Source: Bradyrhizobium lablabi
GTDB lineage: Bacteria > Pseudomonadota > Alphaproteobacteria > Rhizobiales > Xanthobacteraceae
Length of the DNA: 64,000 nucleotides
Direction of reading: 5' to 3'
Assembly: GCF_018129385.1 (NCBI RefSeq)
Contig: NZ_JAFCLN010000021.1
Coordinates: forward strand, 61,431 to 125,430
The notes under the pieces: generated by a model
What the model was told of the DNA's origin: nothing
The model's input: the letters and a program-made list of their open reading frames with translations, nothing else
Databases searched by the model: none
Translations under genes and position numbers: made by a program
In this document: in pieces, positions 1-9,267 of the stretch
Numbering within the stretch: the stretch's first letter is position 1
How the letters are laid out: each line of letters begins with the position of its first letter

Positions 1-1139
1 GCGCCGACCGGCGTCTGGATTATCGCGTCGGGCCGGGCGATCTTGCGCTTGCCGAGCCAGAGATAGATACCGCTCGCCAGCACCACGATGGTGGCGAGGT
101 CGAGCAGCGCCCAGATGATCTTCAGCGGCATGCCGCCATAATCGCCAAAGTGCAGCGGCCGCGACACTTGCAGCGCGCGCAGATACCACGGCAGCCCCTT
201 GGCGGTGACGAGCTGTCCGCTCTCCGCATCGATCAACGCCGGCGTGAACAGGCGCGAGGTGATCGGCGTCGTTCCCTTGGTCCAGATCAGGAAGTGGCGC
301 GGCGTGCCGAACGGCGCCTCGGTCGGCAGCACGACGCTGAGCAGCGTGTTCTCGCTGAGCGCGCCGCGGGCCTGTGCGACGGCTACGTCGATCGAGGCCA
401 GCTTCGTCGGCAGCGGCTTGCCCCGGTAGGGCGCGAGCAGCCCGGGCATGATGTCGGCGCGCCAGGCCGTGAACAGCGGCAGCGAGATCGTGTTGATGAT
501 GCCGGTCACGCCGACGGCGGTGATCCACACCAGCGTCACCGCGCCGATCAGATTGTGCATATCGAGCCACCTGACACGCCGCGCGGCCTGCCGCCGCACC
601 GCGCCGAATTCGAGCTTGCGCATGAACGGCGCGTACAGCACGACGCCGGAAACGATGGCAACGACGAACAGCAGGCCCATCACGCCGAGGAACAGTTCGC
701 CCGGCAATCCCAAAAACATGTCGCGGTGGAAGATGCGGATCGCCCGCATCAGGCCGCCTTCCTGTGCATCCTCTTGCAGCAGTTCAGCGGTTCGTGAATC
801 GAACGAGAGCTTCAGGAACCGTTTGCCGGGAACGGGCAGCGCCGTCTCCGACAGGAACACGTTGACGATGTTGGCGCGGTCCTGGTCGAAACCGACGATC
901 TGGACGAAGCGCTGCGGGTAGCGCGCCCTTGCCGTCTCGACCAGCCTGTCGAGCGGCGCCTGCGGGGTACCGGCAGGCAAGTCGCGGGCGGAGATGCCGT
1001 CCGTATCGAAGAAGTCGTCGATCTCGTCGTGGAAAATCAGCGGCAATCCCGTGATGCAGAGCATCAGGAGGAACAGCGTGCAGATCAGGCTGGTCCACTT
1101 ATGGACCCGCGACCACCATTTGACCGACTGTGCCGTCAT
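1..1139 (-). CDS. PepSY-associated membrane protein (iron-uptake type), 3' end outside window
   Basis: A reading frame opens at ATG 1139 and runs off the left edge without a stop, so the C-terminus is missing. It begins with a short basic segment and a hydrophobic helix (WTSLICTLFLLMLCITGLPL), followed by a soluble PepSY-type loop and further membrane segments. This is the layout of PepSY-associated TM proteins, often encoded beside TonB-dependent siderophore receptors and suspected to reduce ferric siderophores in the inner membrane. An AGGAGA ribosome site lies just before the start. The gene follows the receptor stop by 9 nt, so the two are co-transcribed. It is clearly paralogous to the protein at 60822-61985, sharing the HKWTSLICTLF start and a PLHFGDYGGMPLKI stretch. 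The reductase role is inference from the family. Confidence 0.9.
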   Translation of the reverse strand, partial: MTAQSVKWWSRVHKWTSLICTLFLLMLCITGLPLIFHDEIDDFFDTDGISARDLPAGTPQAPLDRLVETARARYPQRFVQIVGFDQDRANIVNVFLSETALPVPGKRFLKLSFDSRTAELLQEDAQEGGLMRAIRIFHRDMFLGLPGELFLGVMGLLFVVAIVSGVVLYAPFMRKLEFGAVRRQAARRVRWLDMHNLIGAVTLVWITAVGVTGIINTISLPLFTAWRADIMPGLLAPYRGKPLPTKLASIDVAVAQARGALSENTLLSVVLPTEAPFGTPRHFLIWTKGTTPITSRLFTPALIDAESGQLVTAKGLPWYLRALQVSRPLHFGDYGGMPLKIIWALLDLATIVVLASGIYLWLGKRKIARPDAIIQTPVG

Positions 1140-1148
1140 TCAGCTCTC

Positions 1149-3551
1149 CTACCACCGATAGGTGACAGTTCCCAGCACCGTGCGGCCCATGGCCCAGCGG
1201 CAGCCGCCGGCGGTGCATAACGAGACATATTTCTTGTCGAAGACATTTTGCGCATTGATCGCCGCGCTCAGTCCCTTCCATTCCGGCCGCGCCATGCCGA
1301 AATCGTACGAGACCATGGCGTCGAAGGTGGTGTTGGCCGGCACCTTGTTGGCGAGAACAAGCTGCCCGGGCACCATCGTCGGGACCATGAGATTGTTCGC
1401 GTCGGTGGTGTAGACGTCGTGGACATAGCGCACGCCGCCGCCGAAGCCGAACCCGGCCACCGGGCCGCCCTGCACGACATAATTGGCCCAAAGCGCGGCC
1501 GTATGCATCGGCGTGTTCGCCAGCACCCGGCCGTAATTGACGTCGCCCCGCCCGGTGATCCGGTTGTCGAGATACGAGTACTGCCCACGGATGTTCAGGC
1601 CCGGGATGGGGCTGCCGACCATCGATCCTTCGAAACCGCGCGAGGTGACTTCGCCGATCTGGATCGTGGTGTTCGGGGGAATGTTGGGGCCGGTAACGGC
1701 CGACGGCACGTTCTCCCGCTTCAGTTCGTAGCCGGCGGCGGTGAACAGCAGGTTGTAGCCGGGAGGCTGGTACTTGATACCGCCTTCGATCTGTTCGCCC
1801 GTGGTTGGCCTGTATGGCTGACCGCTGAGCAGCAAGCCGACGCTGGTCGGCTGGAACGAGGTCGACCAGCTCACATAAGGCGCAACGCCGCTGTCGAAAT
1901 TGTAGATCGCGCCGACCCGGCCCGACAGCTTTTCGTCGTCGTTGATGACGCGCGAACCGAGATTTAGCGTGTTGCCTTGCGCCCAATCGAAGCGAGCGCC
2001 GCCGAGGAAAGTCAGCTTGCCGAGCTTGACCTCGTCCTGCACGTAGATGCCGCGCTGCTGGAGCACCTGGTCTTGCCACTGGAACGGGTTGGGCGGACCC
2101 ACGATGTTCTGGTTGTAGTTCGGCTCCAGAATGTCCAGCCTGTTGCTGGCCGGAAGGGGAGCGGCGAATTTCGCGTAATTGTTGAACTCGAAGCGCTGGT
2201 AATCGAAGCCGGCCAGCACGGTGTGCAGCAGCGGACCCATGTTGAATTTGGTCTGAAGCTGGGTGTCGACCGCAAGCGTGTCGAGGTTTTCGTCGGTCTG
2301 GAAGTAGTTCCGGTTGATGGTGCGGCCATCGAGCAGCCGCAGCGTCGGACCGGCGCCGGTGGTGACGAAACTGCTGGGCTGCACTTCCTTGTAATTGACC
2401 TCATTGTGGAGATAGCGGACGTTCTGGCGCACCGTGAACGTCTCGTTGAAGCGGTGCTCGAACTCGTAGCCGACGGTGGCCTGCTTGTATTGCAGGCTGT
2501 TGTACTTCAAGTCGCCGAGGAACATGTTGCGCGGAATTTCCCCGAAGGTGCCCGGCACCAGCGTGCCCTGGATCGGCAGCAGCGCATAGGCGCCGCCCTT
2601 CGGATCCTGCCGGTAGCTCGACAGGAACGTGATGGTCGTGTCGAGGTCCGGGCGCCAGGTCAGCGCAGGCGCGATCGCAAAACGCTGTTCGCCGACATAG
2701 TCGACCTGCGTATTGGCGTTGAGGCCGAGGCCGGTGACGCGGTAGAGCAGGCTCTTTTCCTTGTCGAGCGGGCCGCCGACGTCGAAGGCGCCCTGGATGC
2801 GGTCGAACGAACCGCCCTGTAGCACGACTTCGCCGAAGGCATAGTCCGTCGGGCGCTTGCTGACCATGTTGAGGATGCCGCCCGGAGAAGCGGCGCCATA
2901 AAGGATCGACGCCGGACCGGTGATGAGCTCGGCGCGCTCGAGGAAGTACGGATCGATACGGGGGAAGCCGAACGGACCGCCCGCCAGGCGGAGGCCGTCG
3001 AGATATTGCTCGACGGTGAAACCGCGCGCGTTGATGGTCTGGAAACGGAAGTCGGTGTCGTTGCTGAAATAGACGCCAGGCACATAGCGGAGCATGTCGC
3101 GGATGCTCTGCGATTGCCGCGTGTCGATCTCCTCGCGGGTGATGACGGTGACGGAAGCGGGCGTCGAGATGATCGGCGAGTCCGTCTTGGTGGCGCCGGA
3201 GGCGCGGCCGGCGACGAAGCCTCGCGTGGCAGCATTGACGCGCTCGGCGGTCGACACCAGCGGCTGCGGCGCCGTCTGCTGCGCCCCCGGATTGGCCGCC
3301 GGCTGGCTGCGGCGGGCCTCGGTGGCGCGGCGTGCGGCCGCGCTGCGCCGTGGTGTGGCGCGTTGCGCGCGCTGGGCCGGCGCATCGACGCTGACGGGCG
3401 GCAGCGCGGTGACGCCGGATTGGCCGCTGCCCTGTGCTGCCGCCTGCGAGGCGGAAAGCAACAGGCCGGCCAGCGCCAGCGCGCTGGCGGTGCTGTTGAA
3501 GAATCCAAGCGAAATTGCACGACGCGTTGCGCCGTGTGCGATCAGTTGCAT
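1149..3551 (-). CDS. TonB-dependent siderophore receptor
   Basis: An 800-aa outer-membrane receptor that would import a ferric siderophore using TonB energy. I start it at ATG 3551 because a signal peptide follows at once (hydrophobic core about residues 18-32, AAA-Q cleavage near 39). An in-frame start at 3605 would add 18 residues in front of the signal. After the signal comes a TonB-box-like LPPVSVDAP and a low-complexity Ala/Arg/Pro spacer. The plug domain follows, with ITREEI, the LRYVPGVYF stretch, ITGPASILYG and GGILNMVSKRPT. The rest is the beta-barrel, ending in the terminal aromatic VTYRW. Its nearest relative in the window is the receptor at 58378-60708, with matching plug motifs and a similar C-terminus (RTVLGT). 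The ICE-like box at 3699-3715 suggests iron control. The substrate cannot be told from sequence. Confidence 0.96.
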   Translation of the reverse strand: MQLIAHGATRRAISLGFFNSTASALALAGLLLSASQAAAQGSGQSGVTALPPVSVDAPAQRAQRATPRRSAAARRATEARRSQPAANPGAQQTAPQPLVSTAERVNAATRGFVAGRASGATKTDSPIISTPASVTVITREEIDTRQSQSIRDMLRYVPGVYFSNDTDFRFQTINARGFTVEQYLDGLRLAGGPFGFPRIDPYFLERAELITGPASILYGAASPGGILNMVSKRPTDYAFGEVVLQGGSFDRIQGAFDVGGPLDKEKSLLYRVTGLGLNANTQVDYVGEQRFAIAPALTWRPDLDTTITFLSSYRQDPKGGAYALLPIQGTLVPGTFGEIPRNMFLGDLKYNSLQYKQATVGYEFEHRFNETFTVRQNVRYLHNEVNYKEVQPSSFVTTGAGPTLRLLDGRTINRNYFQTDENLDTLAVDTQLQTKFNMGPLLHTVLAGFDYQRFEFNNYAKFAAPLPASNRLDILEPNYNQNIVGPPNPFQWQDQVLQQRGIYVQDEVKLGKLTFLGGARFDWAQGNTLNLGSRVINDDEKLSGRVGAIYNFDSGVAPYVSWSTSFQPTSVGLLLSGQPYRPTTGEQIEGGIKYQPPGYNLLFTAAGYELKRENVPSAVTGPNIPPNTTIQIGEVTSRGFEGSMVGSPIPGLNIRGQYSYLDNRITGRGDVNYGRVLANTPMHTAALWANYVVQGGPVAGFGFGGGVRYVHDVYTTDANNLMVPTMVPGQLVLANKVPANTTFDAMVSYDFGMARPEWKGLSAAINAQNVFDKKYVSLCTAGGCRWAMGRTVLGTVTYRW

Positions 3552-3698
3552 GCCGTGCCCCCATCGGCGAACGCAGCACGCAGGAGCACCTAATCCCCAA
3601 CCCAACGCAACGTTCGCGACAATTCGTCTCTAGGTTCCGCAATCGTGCGCGTCGAGACGGTGCGGCTTTGAATCACTCAAAACAGTTGACTTCGGATT

Positions 3699-3715
3699 TT
3701 TAGAACGCTTCGAAA
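3699..3715. promoter_or_regulatory. ICE-like iron control element (putative Irr site)
   Basis: The 17-bp sequence TTTAGAACGCTTCGAAA matches the rhizobial ICE consensus TTTAGAA-N3-TTCTAAA at 13 of 14 defined positions; the G at 3712 is the exception. It sits 148 bp upstream of the siderophore receptor start in a 457-bp gene-free divergent region (3552-4008). Irr regulates iron genes through such elements in Bradyrhizobium. Binding here is inferred from the motif and its position. I see no second convincing operator in the rest of this gap. Confidence 0.6.
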
Positions 3716-4008
3716 TCATTCGATAAGTGACGACGGTGCTTTTGATTCTTCGGCGAAGATCGATTGCCGCCGGTCGCTGCGCGAATACAAATCCATCGGC
3801 AAGCGTGACAAAGATGGCGCACTCCTGCGAACGCGACACGCGCGAACGGAGAACTTTGTCGAGCAAATTGCGCGATGAGGTTTGTCGATCTCTGCGTTAG
3901 AATGTCTCGACTTCGCGTATTCCGTGCAGTGGAACAGCAATGCAAGGGCGCGGATTGTGCCGCCGCACCGGCAGTCCTATAAAAAGAAAAAACGACAGGG
4001 GAGGTCGC

Positions 4009-5613
4009 ATGACGAGCAGCCGGCTATCACGAGTGGCATGCGCCGCTGTCATCGGCATCGCGCTCATCGCCGCCGCGCCGGCATCGGCGCAGAAGAAGGG
4101 CGGCACGCTGCGGCTCTATCACAACGACAATCCGCCTTCGACCTCGCTGCTGGAAGAATCGACCATCGCGTCGGTGATGCCGTTCGCGGCTGTCTTCAAC
4201 AATCTAGTGGTGTTCGATCCGACCAAGCCGCATGAGAGCCTCGAGACGGTCATCCCGGATCTTGCCGAAAGCTGGTCGTGGGATTCCACCAACACAAAGC
4301 TGACATTCAAGCTGCGGCAGGGCGTGAAGTGGCACGACGGCCAGCCGTTCACCGCCAGGGACGTGCAGTGCACCTGGCGGATGCTGATCGGCAAGACCGA
4401 GACCCAGGATTTCAAGCGCAATCCGCGCAAGGTCTGGTACACGAAACTCAAGGACGTCAGCATCAACGGCGATCACGAGGCGACGTTCGAACTGAGCGAG
4501 CCGCAGCCGGGGCTGCTGGCGCTGCTCGCCAGCGCGTTCTCGCCGGTCTATCCCTGCCATGCGGCGCAGCAGGTGATGCGAACGAAACCTGTCGGCACCG
4601 GGCCGTTCAAATTCGTCGAGTTCAAGCGCGGCGAATCGATCAGGCTGGTGCGCAACCCCGATTACTTCAAGAAGGACCGGCCGTATCTGGACGAGATCGC
4701 GGTGCGCACCATCGACAGCCGCGCCACCCGCATGCTGGCGTTTGCTACAGGCGAGTTCGACATCACCTTTCCCTCCGATGTCAGCGTGCCCCTGATGAAG
4801 GACATCAAGGCGCGCGCGCCGAACGCGATCTGCGAAATGACGACGACCGGCGTGCTGACCAATCTGATGGTCAACCGCGCCAACCCGCCGTTCGACAATC
4901 CCGACATCCGAAAGGCGATGTCGCTGGCGCTCGACCGCGCGGCGTTCAACACCATTCTGATGGAAGGGCAGGCGCGGATGGGCGGGGCCATGCTGCCTCA
5001 GGAAGAGGGCGAGTGGGGCATGCCGGCGGAAATGCTGGCGCAACTAACGGGCTACGGACCCGACACGGCGAAGAACCTCGCCGAAGCGCAGGCGATCATG
5101 CAAAAGCTCGGCTACAGCGATGCAAGGCCGCTGGCGATCAAGATCCAGACGCGCAACCTGCCGACCTATCGCGATCCCGCCGTCATCCTCACCGACCAGT
5201 TGAAGAAGATCTACATCAACTCCGAACTCGACATTCTCGACACGCCGCGCTGGTACGCAAAACTTCAGCGCAAGGATTACACGATCGGGCTCAATCTCAC
5301 CGGCGTTTCCGTCGACGATCCCGACGGCAACATCGTCGAGAACTATTCCTGCAATTCCGAGCGCAACTACACCCAGTATTGCAACGCCGAGGTCGACAAG
5401 CTGCTGGCGGCGCAGTCGCGGGAACTCGACCGCGAGAAGCGGCGAAAAATCGTCTGGGACATCGAGCGCATCCTGGTCGAGGATGCTGCGCGGCCGGTGA
5501 TCCAGCACAACACGGCCGCCAATTGCTGGCAGCCATATGTGAAGAATTTCAAGCCGCACAGCAACAGCCAGTACAACAACGTGCGGTTCGAGGACGTGTG
5601 GCTGGATAAGTGA
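4009..5613 (+). CDS. ABC transporter substrate-binding protein, family 5 (peptide/oligopeptide type)
   Basis: A 534-aa periplasmic solute-binding protein of the SBP_bac_5 family. ATG 4009 is chosen because AGGGGAGG lies just upstream and a signal peptide follows directly (hydrophobic core about residues 9-22, APASAQ cleavage). An in-frame start at 3940 would put 23 charged residues before the signal. Family features seen are the early GGTLRLYH strand, the RQGVKWHDGQPFTARD region typical of DppA/OppA proteins, and GTGPFKFVEFKRGE. No permease or ATPase genes flank it. It stands alone, divergent from the receptor, and may deliver ligand to a transporter elsewhere or to the Dpp-type system at 21-24.7 kb. 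The ligand is unknown. Confidence 0.94.
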   Translation: MTSSRLSRVACAAVIGIALIAAAPASAQKKGGTLRLYHNDNPPSTSLLEESTIASVMPFAAVFNNLVVFDPTKPHESLETVIPDLAESWSWDSTNTKLTFKLRQGVKWHDGQPFTARDVQCTWRMLIGKTETQDFKRNPRKVWYTKLKDVSINGDHEATFELSEPQPGLLALLASAFSPVYPCHAAQQVMRTKPVGTGPFKFVEFKRGESIRLVRNPDYFKKDRPYLDEIAVRTIDSRATRMLAFATGEFDITFPSDVSVPLMKDIKARAPNAICEMTTTGVLTNLMVNRANPPFDNPDIRKAMSLALDRAAFNTILMEGQARMGGAMLPQEEGEWGMPAEMLAQLTGYGPDTAKNLAEAQAIMQKLGYSDARPLAIKIQTRNLPTYRDPAVILTDQLKKIYINSELDILDTPRWYAKLQRKDYTIGLNLTGVSVDDPDGNIVENYSCNSERNYTQYCNAEVDKLLAAQSRELDREKRRKIVWDIERILVEDAARPVIQHNTAANCWQPYVKNFKPHSNSQYNNVRFEDVWLDK

Positions 5614-5614
5614 C

Positions 5615-5720
5615 GGCTCCTCATGGTGAGGAGCGCGTCTTCGCGCGTCTCGAACCATGTGGCCACAGGCTGGCCTGCATCCTTCGAGACGCCGCGAAGA
5701 CGCGGCTCCTCAGGATGAGG
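5615..5720. repeat. Palindromic intergenic repeat, type C
   Basis: A complex palindrome between the binding protein and the transglutaminase gene. The ends pair (GGCTCCTCA with TGAGGAGCC-like), and so do inner arms around GCGTCTTCGCG and CGCGAAGACGC. Such structures could act as bidirectional terminators for the two convergent genes. Confidence 0.65.
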
Positions 5721-5727
5721 GGGGAGT

Positions 5728-6570
5728 CTATTCCTGCGATTGGCTCTGCCACTGGCCGGGGCGGCCGGCCTGGTCGACTTTGACCGCCACCGTCAGCGTC
5801 TCATTGCCGCCGCCATAGCGGGTGCCGCGCACGGGGGCGGCGCCGAGATAGTCGAGGCCGACCGCGATGCGGGCATGCGCGTCAGTGGTGCAGATGCCGT
5901 TGGCGGCGTCAAAGCCGACCCAGCCTAAATCAGGCACGAAGGCTTCGGCCCAGGCATGGCCGGACTGCTGGTTGACGGTGCCGTCGGAGCGCAAAAAATG
6001 CCCGGAGACGAAGCGCGCCGGCACGCCGCCGGAGCGCGCGCAGGCGATGAAGATGTGGGCGTAGTCCTGGCAGACGCCGCGCTTGAGCGCAAAGGCCTCC
6101 GCGGCCGAGGTGCCGCTGTTGGTCGGATCCTCGTCGAACGTCATGTGCTCGTTGATCTGCACCATCAGGGCATGCAGGAAGCCGAGCACGTCGTCGCCGG
6201 ATTCGGCGCGCAGCTCGCGCGCAAAGGTCGCCATCGCCGGGTTGACCCTGGTCAGGTCGGTGGAGCGCAGGAACAGGCTCGGCGGAAAACGCTCGTCGGT
6301 GCCGCGCAGCACGCCGCCGGTGTCGTGGGTTTCGATCAGGCCGCCGACGTCGACGGTGAGTTCGGACACGGCGCCATGCGTCAGCACATGGGTGACGTTG
6401 CCGAAAGCGTCCTCGTGCACGTCGAGCCGGGAGTCGGTGGAGACGTCGATCTGCCAGTCGGCGACATATTGCCCGTCATGGCTGCCCGGGGTCATGCGCA
6501 GGATCTGGATCACGCCGGTCGCGGGCGGATCGTAGCGGTAGCTGGTGGAATGGGAGATTCGCAGACGCAT
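5728..6570 (-). CDS. Transglutaminase-like protein with N-terminal beta domain
   Basis: A 280-aa protein starting at ATG 6570. Residues 1-80 (MRLRISHSTSYRYD onwards) form the bacterial transglutaminase-associated N-terminal domain, and about 120-260 form the transglutaminase/protease core. The catalytic triad is visible as Cys167 in GVCQDY, His205 in SGHAWAEA and Asp221 in GFDAANG. There is no signal peptide, so it acts in the cytoplasm. It is the last gene of a three-gene set with the alpha-E protein and the circularly permuted ATP-grasp protein upstream. This set is conserved across bacteria and has been predicted to make and process a peptide or peptide tag. A repeat (6594-6668) separates it from the alpha-E gene, so it may have somewhat separate expression. 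Confidence 0.93.
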   Translation of the reverse strand: MRLRISHSTSYRYDPPATGVIQILRMTPGSHDGQYVADWQIDVSTDSRLDVHEDAFGNVTHVLTHGAVSELTVDVGGLIETHDTGGVLRGTDERFPPSLFLRSTDLTRVNPAMATFARELRAESGDDVLGFLHALMVQINEHMTFDEDPTNSGTSAAEAFALKRGVCQDYAHIFIACARSGGVPARFVSGHFLRSDGTVNQQSGHAWAEAFVPDLGWVGFDAANGICTTDAHARIAVGLDYLGAAPVRGTRYGGGNETLTVAVKVDQAGRPGQWQSQSQE

Positions 6571-6593
6571 GGTGTGCCCAGTTCTTCTTCGCA

Positions 6594-6668
6594 GTCATTC
6601 CGGGGCGCGTAGCGAACCCGGAATCTCGAGATTCCGGGTCAGGCGCTGCGCGCGGTCCCGGAATGACG
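6594..6668. repeat. Palindromic intergenic repeat, type D
   Basis: The outer arms GTCATTCCGGG and CCCGGAATGAC are inverted, enclosing a second palindrome around CCCGGAATCTCGAGATTCCGG. It lies between two co-directional genes of one cluster and could attenuate transcription between them. Confidence 0.7.
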
Positions 6669-6676
6669 GTAAACCG

Positions 6677-7621
6677 TCAGATCAAATACTGCCTGGTGAT
6701 GATCTCGCCAAGCCGGGAATTGTCCGCGAGGAACTCCTGGATGAACTCGTGCACGCCGTGCTGGAAGATGTCGTCCATGTTGCTGTGCTCGAGCCGGTTG
6801 CGGATGCCGCGGGCATGGCGCTGCGAGGGCCCCTGGCGGCCATAGGCGACGCCGATCTGGTCGAGGTTCCGCACGAGATTGCCGTAGCAGCTCGCCAGCG
6901 AGCGCGGCAGGGTGTCGTTGAGGATCAGCAGGTCCGCGATCAGCCAGGGCTTCAGCGTCTCGCGATAGACCCAGTGATAGGCGGTCAGCGCCGAGACCGA
7001 GCGCAGGATCGAGGTCCACTGGTAGTAATCGAGCGGGCCGCCGACATGTTCCTCCTCCGGCAGCAGCACGTGATATTTCACGTCGAGAATGCGCGCGGTG
7101 TTGTCGGCGCGCTCGAGATGCAGGCCGAGGCGGGAGAACCAGTAGGCGTCATTGCGCAGCATGGTGCGGTAGGCCGAGCCGTCGAAGCGCAGCGAGGTCT
7201 CCTGCACGAAGCGCAGGAATTTTGCCAGCTCCTCGCGCGAGGCGGTGCCTTTGCTCCAGACTTCCTGTAGCTCGAGCCAGGCGCCGTTGATGGTATCCCA
7301 CATTTCGCTGGTGAGCGCGGTGCGCACCGAGCGGGCATTGAGCCGCGCATTCTCGATGCAGTTCTTGATTGAGGAGGGGTTGGCCGTCGAAAACGACAGA
7401 TATTCGACGACGTTCGCCTCGGTGGCTTCCTGGTAATTTTCGTGGAAGCTGGCGCTGACGCCGGCGGTCAGCAGCGCGGATTCCCACTCATTGGTCTTGC
7501 CGATATAGGCGGCCGGCAGCGCGGTGACGCGCAGGGTGGCGTCGATGGTGCGCGCGATATATTCGGCGCGCTCGACGGAGCGGGCCAGCCAGTACAGGTT
7601 TTCGGCGGTGCGCGACAGCAT
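6677..7621 (-). CDS. Alpha-E domain-containing protein
   Basis: A 314-aa, helix-rich cytoplasmic protein starting at ATG 7621 (MLSRTAENLYWLARSVERAE). The opening is the hallmark of the alpha-E family (DUF403), where ENLYWLAR and a following Glu/Arg-rich helix recur. The biochemical role is not established. The family travels with circularly permuted ATP-grasp and transglutaminase proteins, and here it starts only 3 nt after the ATP-grasp stop codon, so the two are surely co-translated. Family length is usually 300-320 aa, so the gene looks intact. By association it is probably a scaffold or partner in the predicted peptide-ligation pathway. Confidence 0.93.
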   Translation of the reverse strand: MLSRTAENLYWLARSVERAEYIARTIDATLRVTALPAAYIGKTNEWESALLTAGVSASFHENYQEATEANVVEYLSFSTANPSSIKNCIENARLNARSVRTALTSEMWDTINGAWLELQEVWSKGTASREELAKFLRFVQETSLRFDGSAYRTMLRNDAYWFSRLGLHLERADNTARILDVKYHVLLPEEEHVGGPLDYYQWTSILRSVSALTAYHWVYRETLKPWLIADLLILNDTLPRSLASCYGNLVRNLDQIGVAYGRQGPSQRHARGIRNRLEHSNMDDIFQHGVHEFIQEFLADNSRLGEIITRQYLI

Positions 7622-7624
7622 GCG

Positions 7625-9043
7625 TTACTCGTCCAGAATCCAGGTGTCCTTGGTGCCGCCGCCCTGGCTGGAATTCACCACCAGCGAGCCTTCCTTCAGC
7701 GCCACACGGGTGAGTCCACCCGGCACGATGGTGGTCGTCTGGCTACCGGTCAGCACGAACGGACGCAGGTCGACGTGGCGCGGCGCAAGTCCGCTAGCCG
7801 TGCAGGTCGGGCAGGTGGAGAGCGCCAGCGTCGGCTGGGCGATAAAGCCCTCGGGCTCGCGCTTCAATTTGTCGCGGAATGCCTCGATGGTGGCCTTGGT
7901 GGCGGCCGGCCCTATCAGCATGCCGTAGCCGCCGGAGCCGTGCACTTCCTTCACCACGAGATCGCTGAGATTGTCGAGCACGTAGGAGAGATCCTTCGGC
8001 TCGCGGCAGCGCCAGGTCTGCACGTTCTTCAGGATCGGCTCTTCGCTCAGATAGAATTTCACGATCTCCGGCATGTAGGAATAGATCGCCTTGTCGTCGG
8101 AGATGCCGGTGCCGACCGCGTTCGCCAGCGTGATGTTGCCGGCGGCATAGGCCGACATCAGCCCGGGCACGCCCAGCACGGAATCGGGGCGGAAGGTGAG
8201 GGGATCGAGGAAATCGTCGTCCAGCCTGCGGTAGATAACATCGACGCGCTTCAGCCCCTCGGTGGTGCGCATGAAGACCTCATCGTTCTTGACGATGAGG
8301 TCGCGGCCTTCGACCAGTTCGATGCCGAGCTTGTCGGCGAGGAAGGAGTGCTCGTAATAGGCGGAATTGTAGACGCCGGGGGTGAGCAGGGCGACCGTCG
8401 GCTCCGATGAGGCACTATTCGGCGCCACCGATCGCAGCGTCGAAAGCAGCGCATCCGGATAGCGTTCCACCGGCGCGACGCGGTGGCGGGCAAACAGGTC
8501 CGGAAACAGCCGCATCATGATTTCGCGGTTTTCCAGCATATAGGAGACCCCGGAGGGGGTGCGCGCATTGTCCTCCAGCACGATGAAATGGTTCGGATCG
8601 GTCCGGACGATGTCGATGCCGGCGATGTGGACGTAGACGTCGTGCGGCACGCTCTGCCCGTTCATCTCGGGCCGGAACACGTCGTTCTGGAAGATCAAAT
8701 CCTCGGGGATGATGTTGGCGCGCAGGATGTCGCGGCCGTGATAGATGTCGCGCAGGAACATGTTGAGCGCGCGGACCCGCTGCTTCAGGCCCTTTTCCAG
8801 GATCGTCCATTCCTTGCCCGACATGATGCGCGGAATCACATCGAAGGGGATGAGACGCTCCTGGGCTTCGGAATCGCCATAGACTGCGAAGGTGATGCCG
8901 ATCCGCCGGAACAAGAGTTCGGCTTCCTGGCGGCGGTATTCCAGCGCTTCCGGCGGCGTCTCATCGAGCCAGCGGGAGAGTTCCTGATAGGCCGGGCGGA
9001 GATCGCCGCCGGGGCCGTTCATCTCATCGAACGCAACTGCCAT
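7625..9043 (-). CDS. Circularly permuted type 2 ATP-grasp protein
   Basis: A 472-aa protein of the circularly permuted ATP-grasp family, starting at ATG 9043; Met8 of the same frame is an alternative start. Family stretches are ALNMFLRDIYHG, a VLEDNARTPSGVSYMLENR segment, and the C-terminal SGGYGMLIGP and NSSQGGGTKDTW. ATP-grasp enzymes join an acid to an amine by way of an acyl phosphate, so a peptide-ligase role is likely, but the substrate is unknown. It is the first gene of the ATP-grasp/alpha-E/transglutaminase operon. The 224 bp upstream of it, up to 9268, hold no other gene, and the opposite-strand gene starts there, so a divergent promoter pair is expected. Confidence 0.93.
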   Translation of the reverse strand: MAVAFDEMNGPGGDLRPAYQELSRWLDETPPEALEYRRQEAELLFRRIGITFAVYGDSEAQERLIPFDVIPRIMSGKEWTILEKGLKQRVRALNMFLRDIYHGRDILRANIIPEDLIFQNDVFRPEMNGQSVPHDVYVHIAGIDIVRTDPNHFIVLEDNARTPSGVSYMLENREIMMRLFPDLFARHRVAPVERYPDALLSTLRSVAPNSASSEPTVALLTPGVYNSAYYEHSFLADKLGIELVEGRDLIVKNDEVFMRTTEGLKRVDVIYRRLDDDFLDPLTFRPDSVLGVPGLMSAYAAGNITLANAVGTGISDDKAIYSYMPEIVKFYLSEEPILKNVQTWRCREPKDLSYVLDNLSDLVVKEVHGSGGYGMLIGPAATKATIEAFRDKLKREPEGFIAQPTLALSTCPTCTASGLAPRHVDLRPFVLTGSQTTTIVPGGLTRVALKEGSLVVNSSQGGGTKDTWILDE

Positions 9044-9267
9044 AAACTCGACCCGTCCCCCTAAGTCGTTCTGGAGAGTGCATGACTTGACGGGATGGTA
9101 GCAAGGCCCGGGCCAGCGCGATATGCATCGGCTTGCGGCATTTGCTAGGAATGGTTACGGGGCGTGCCCGAAAAATTGGCGGAGGCCTGCCTGTTTCGGC
9201 AGCAAAACCCCGTGACTTCAAGGCGTTGGCCCGGCAAAGTAAAATGGACGGGTTACGAGGTGGAATG

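Noticed and set aside
1..4008. Cobalamin riboswitch upstream of the receptor
   Set aside because: No B12-box-like conserved sequence in 3552-4008; the ICE-like box is the better explanation.
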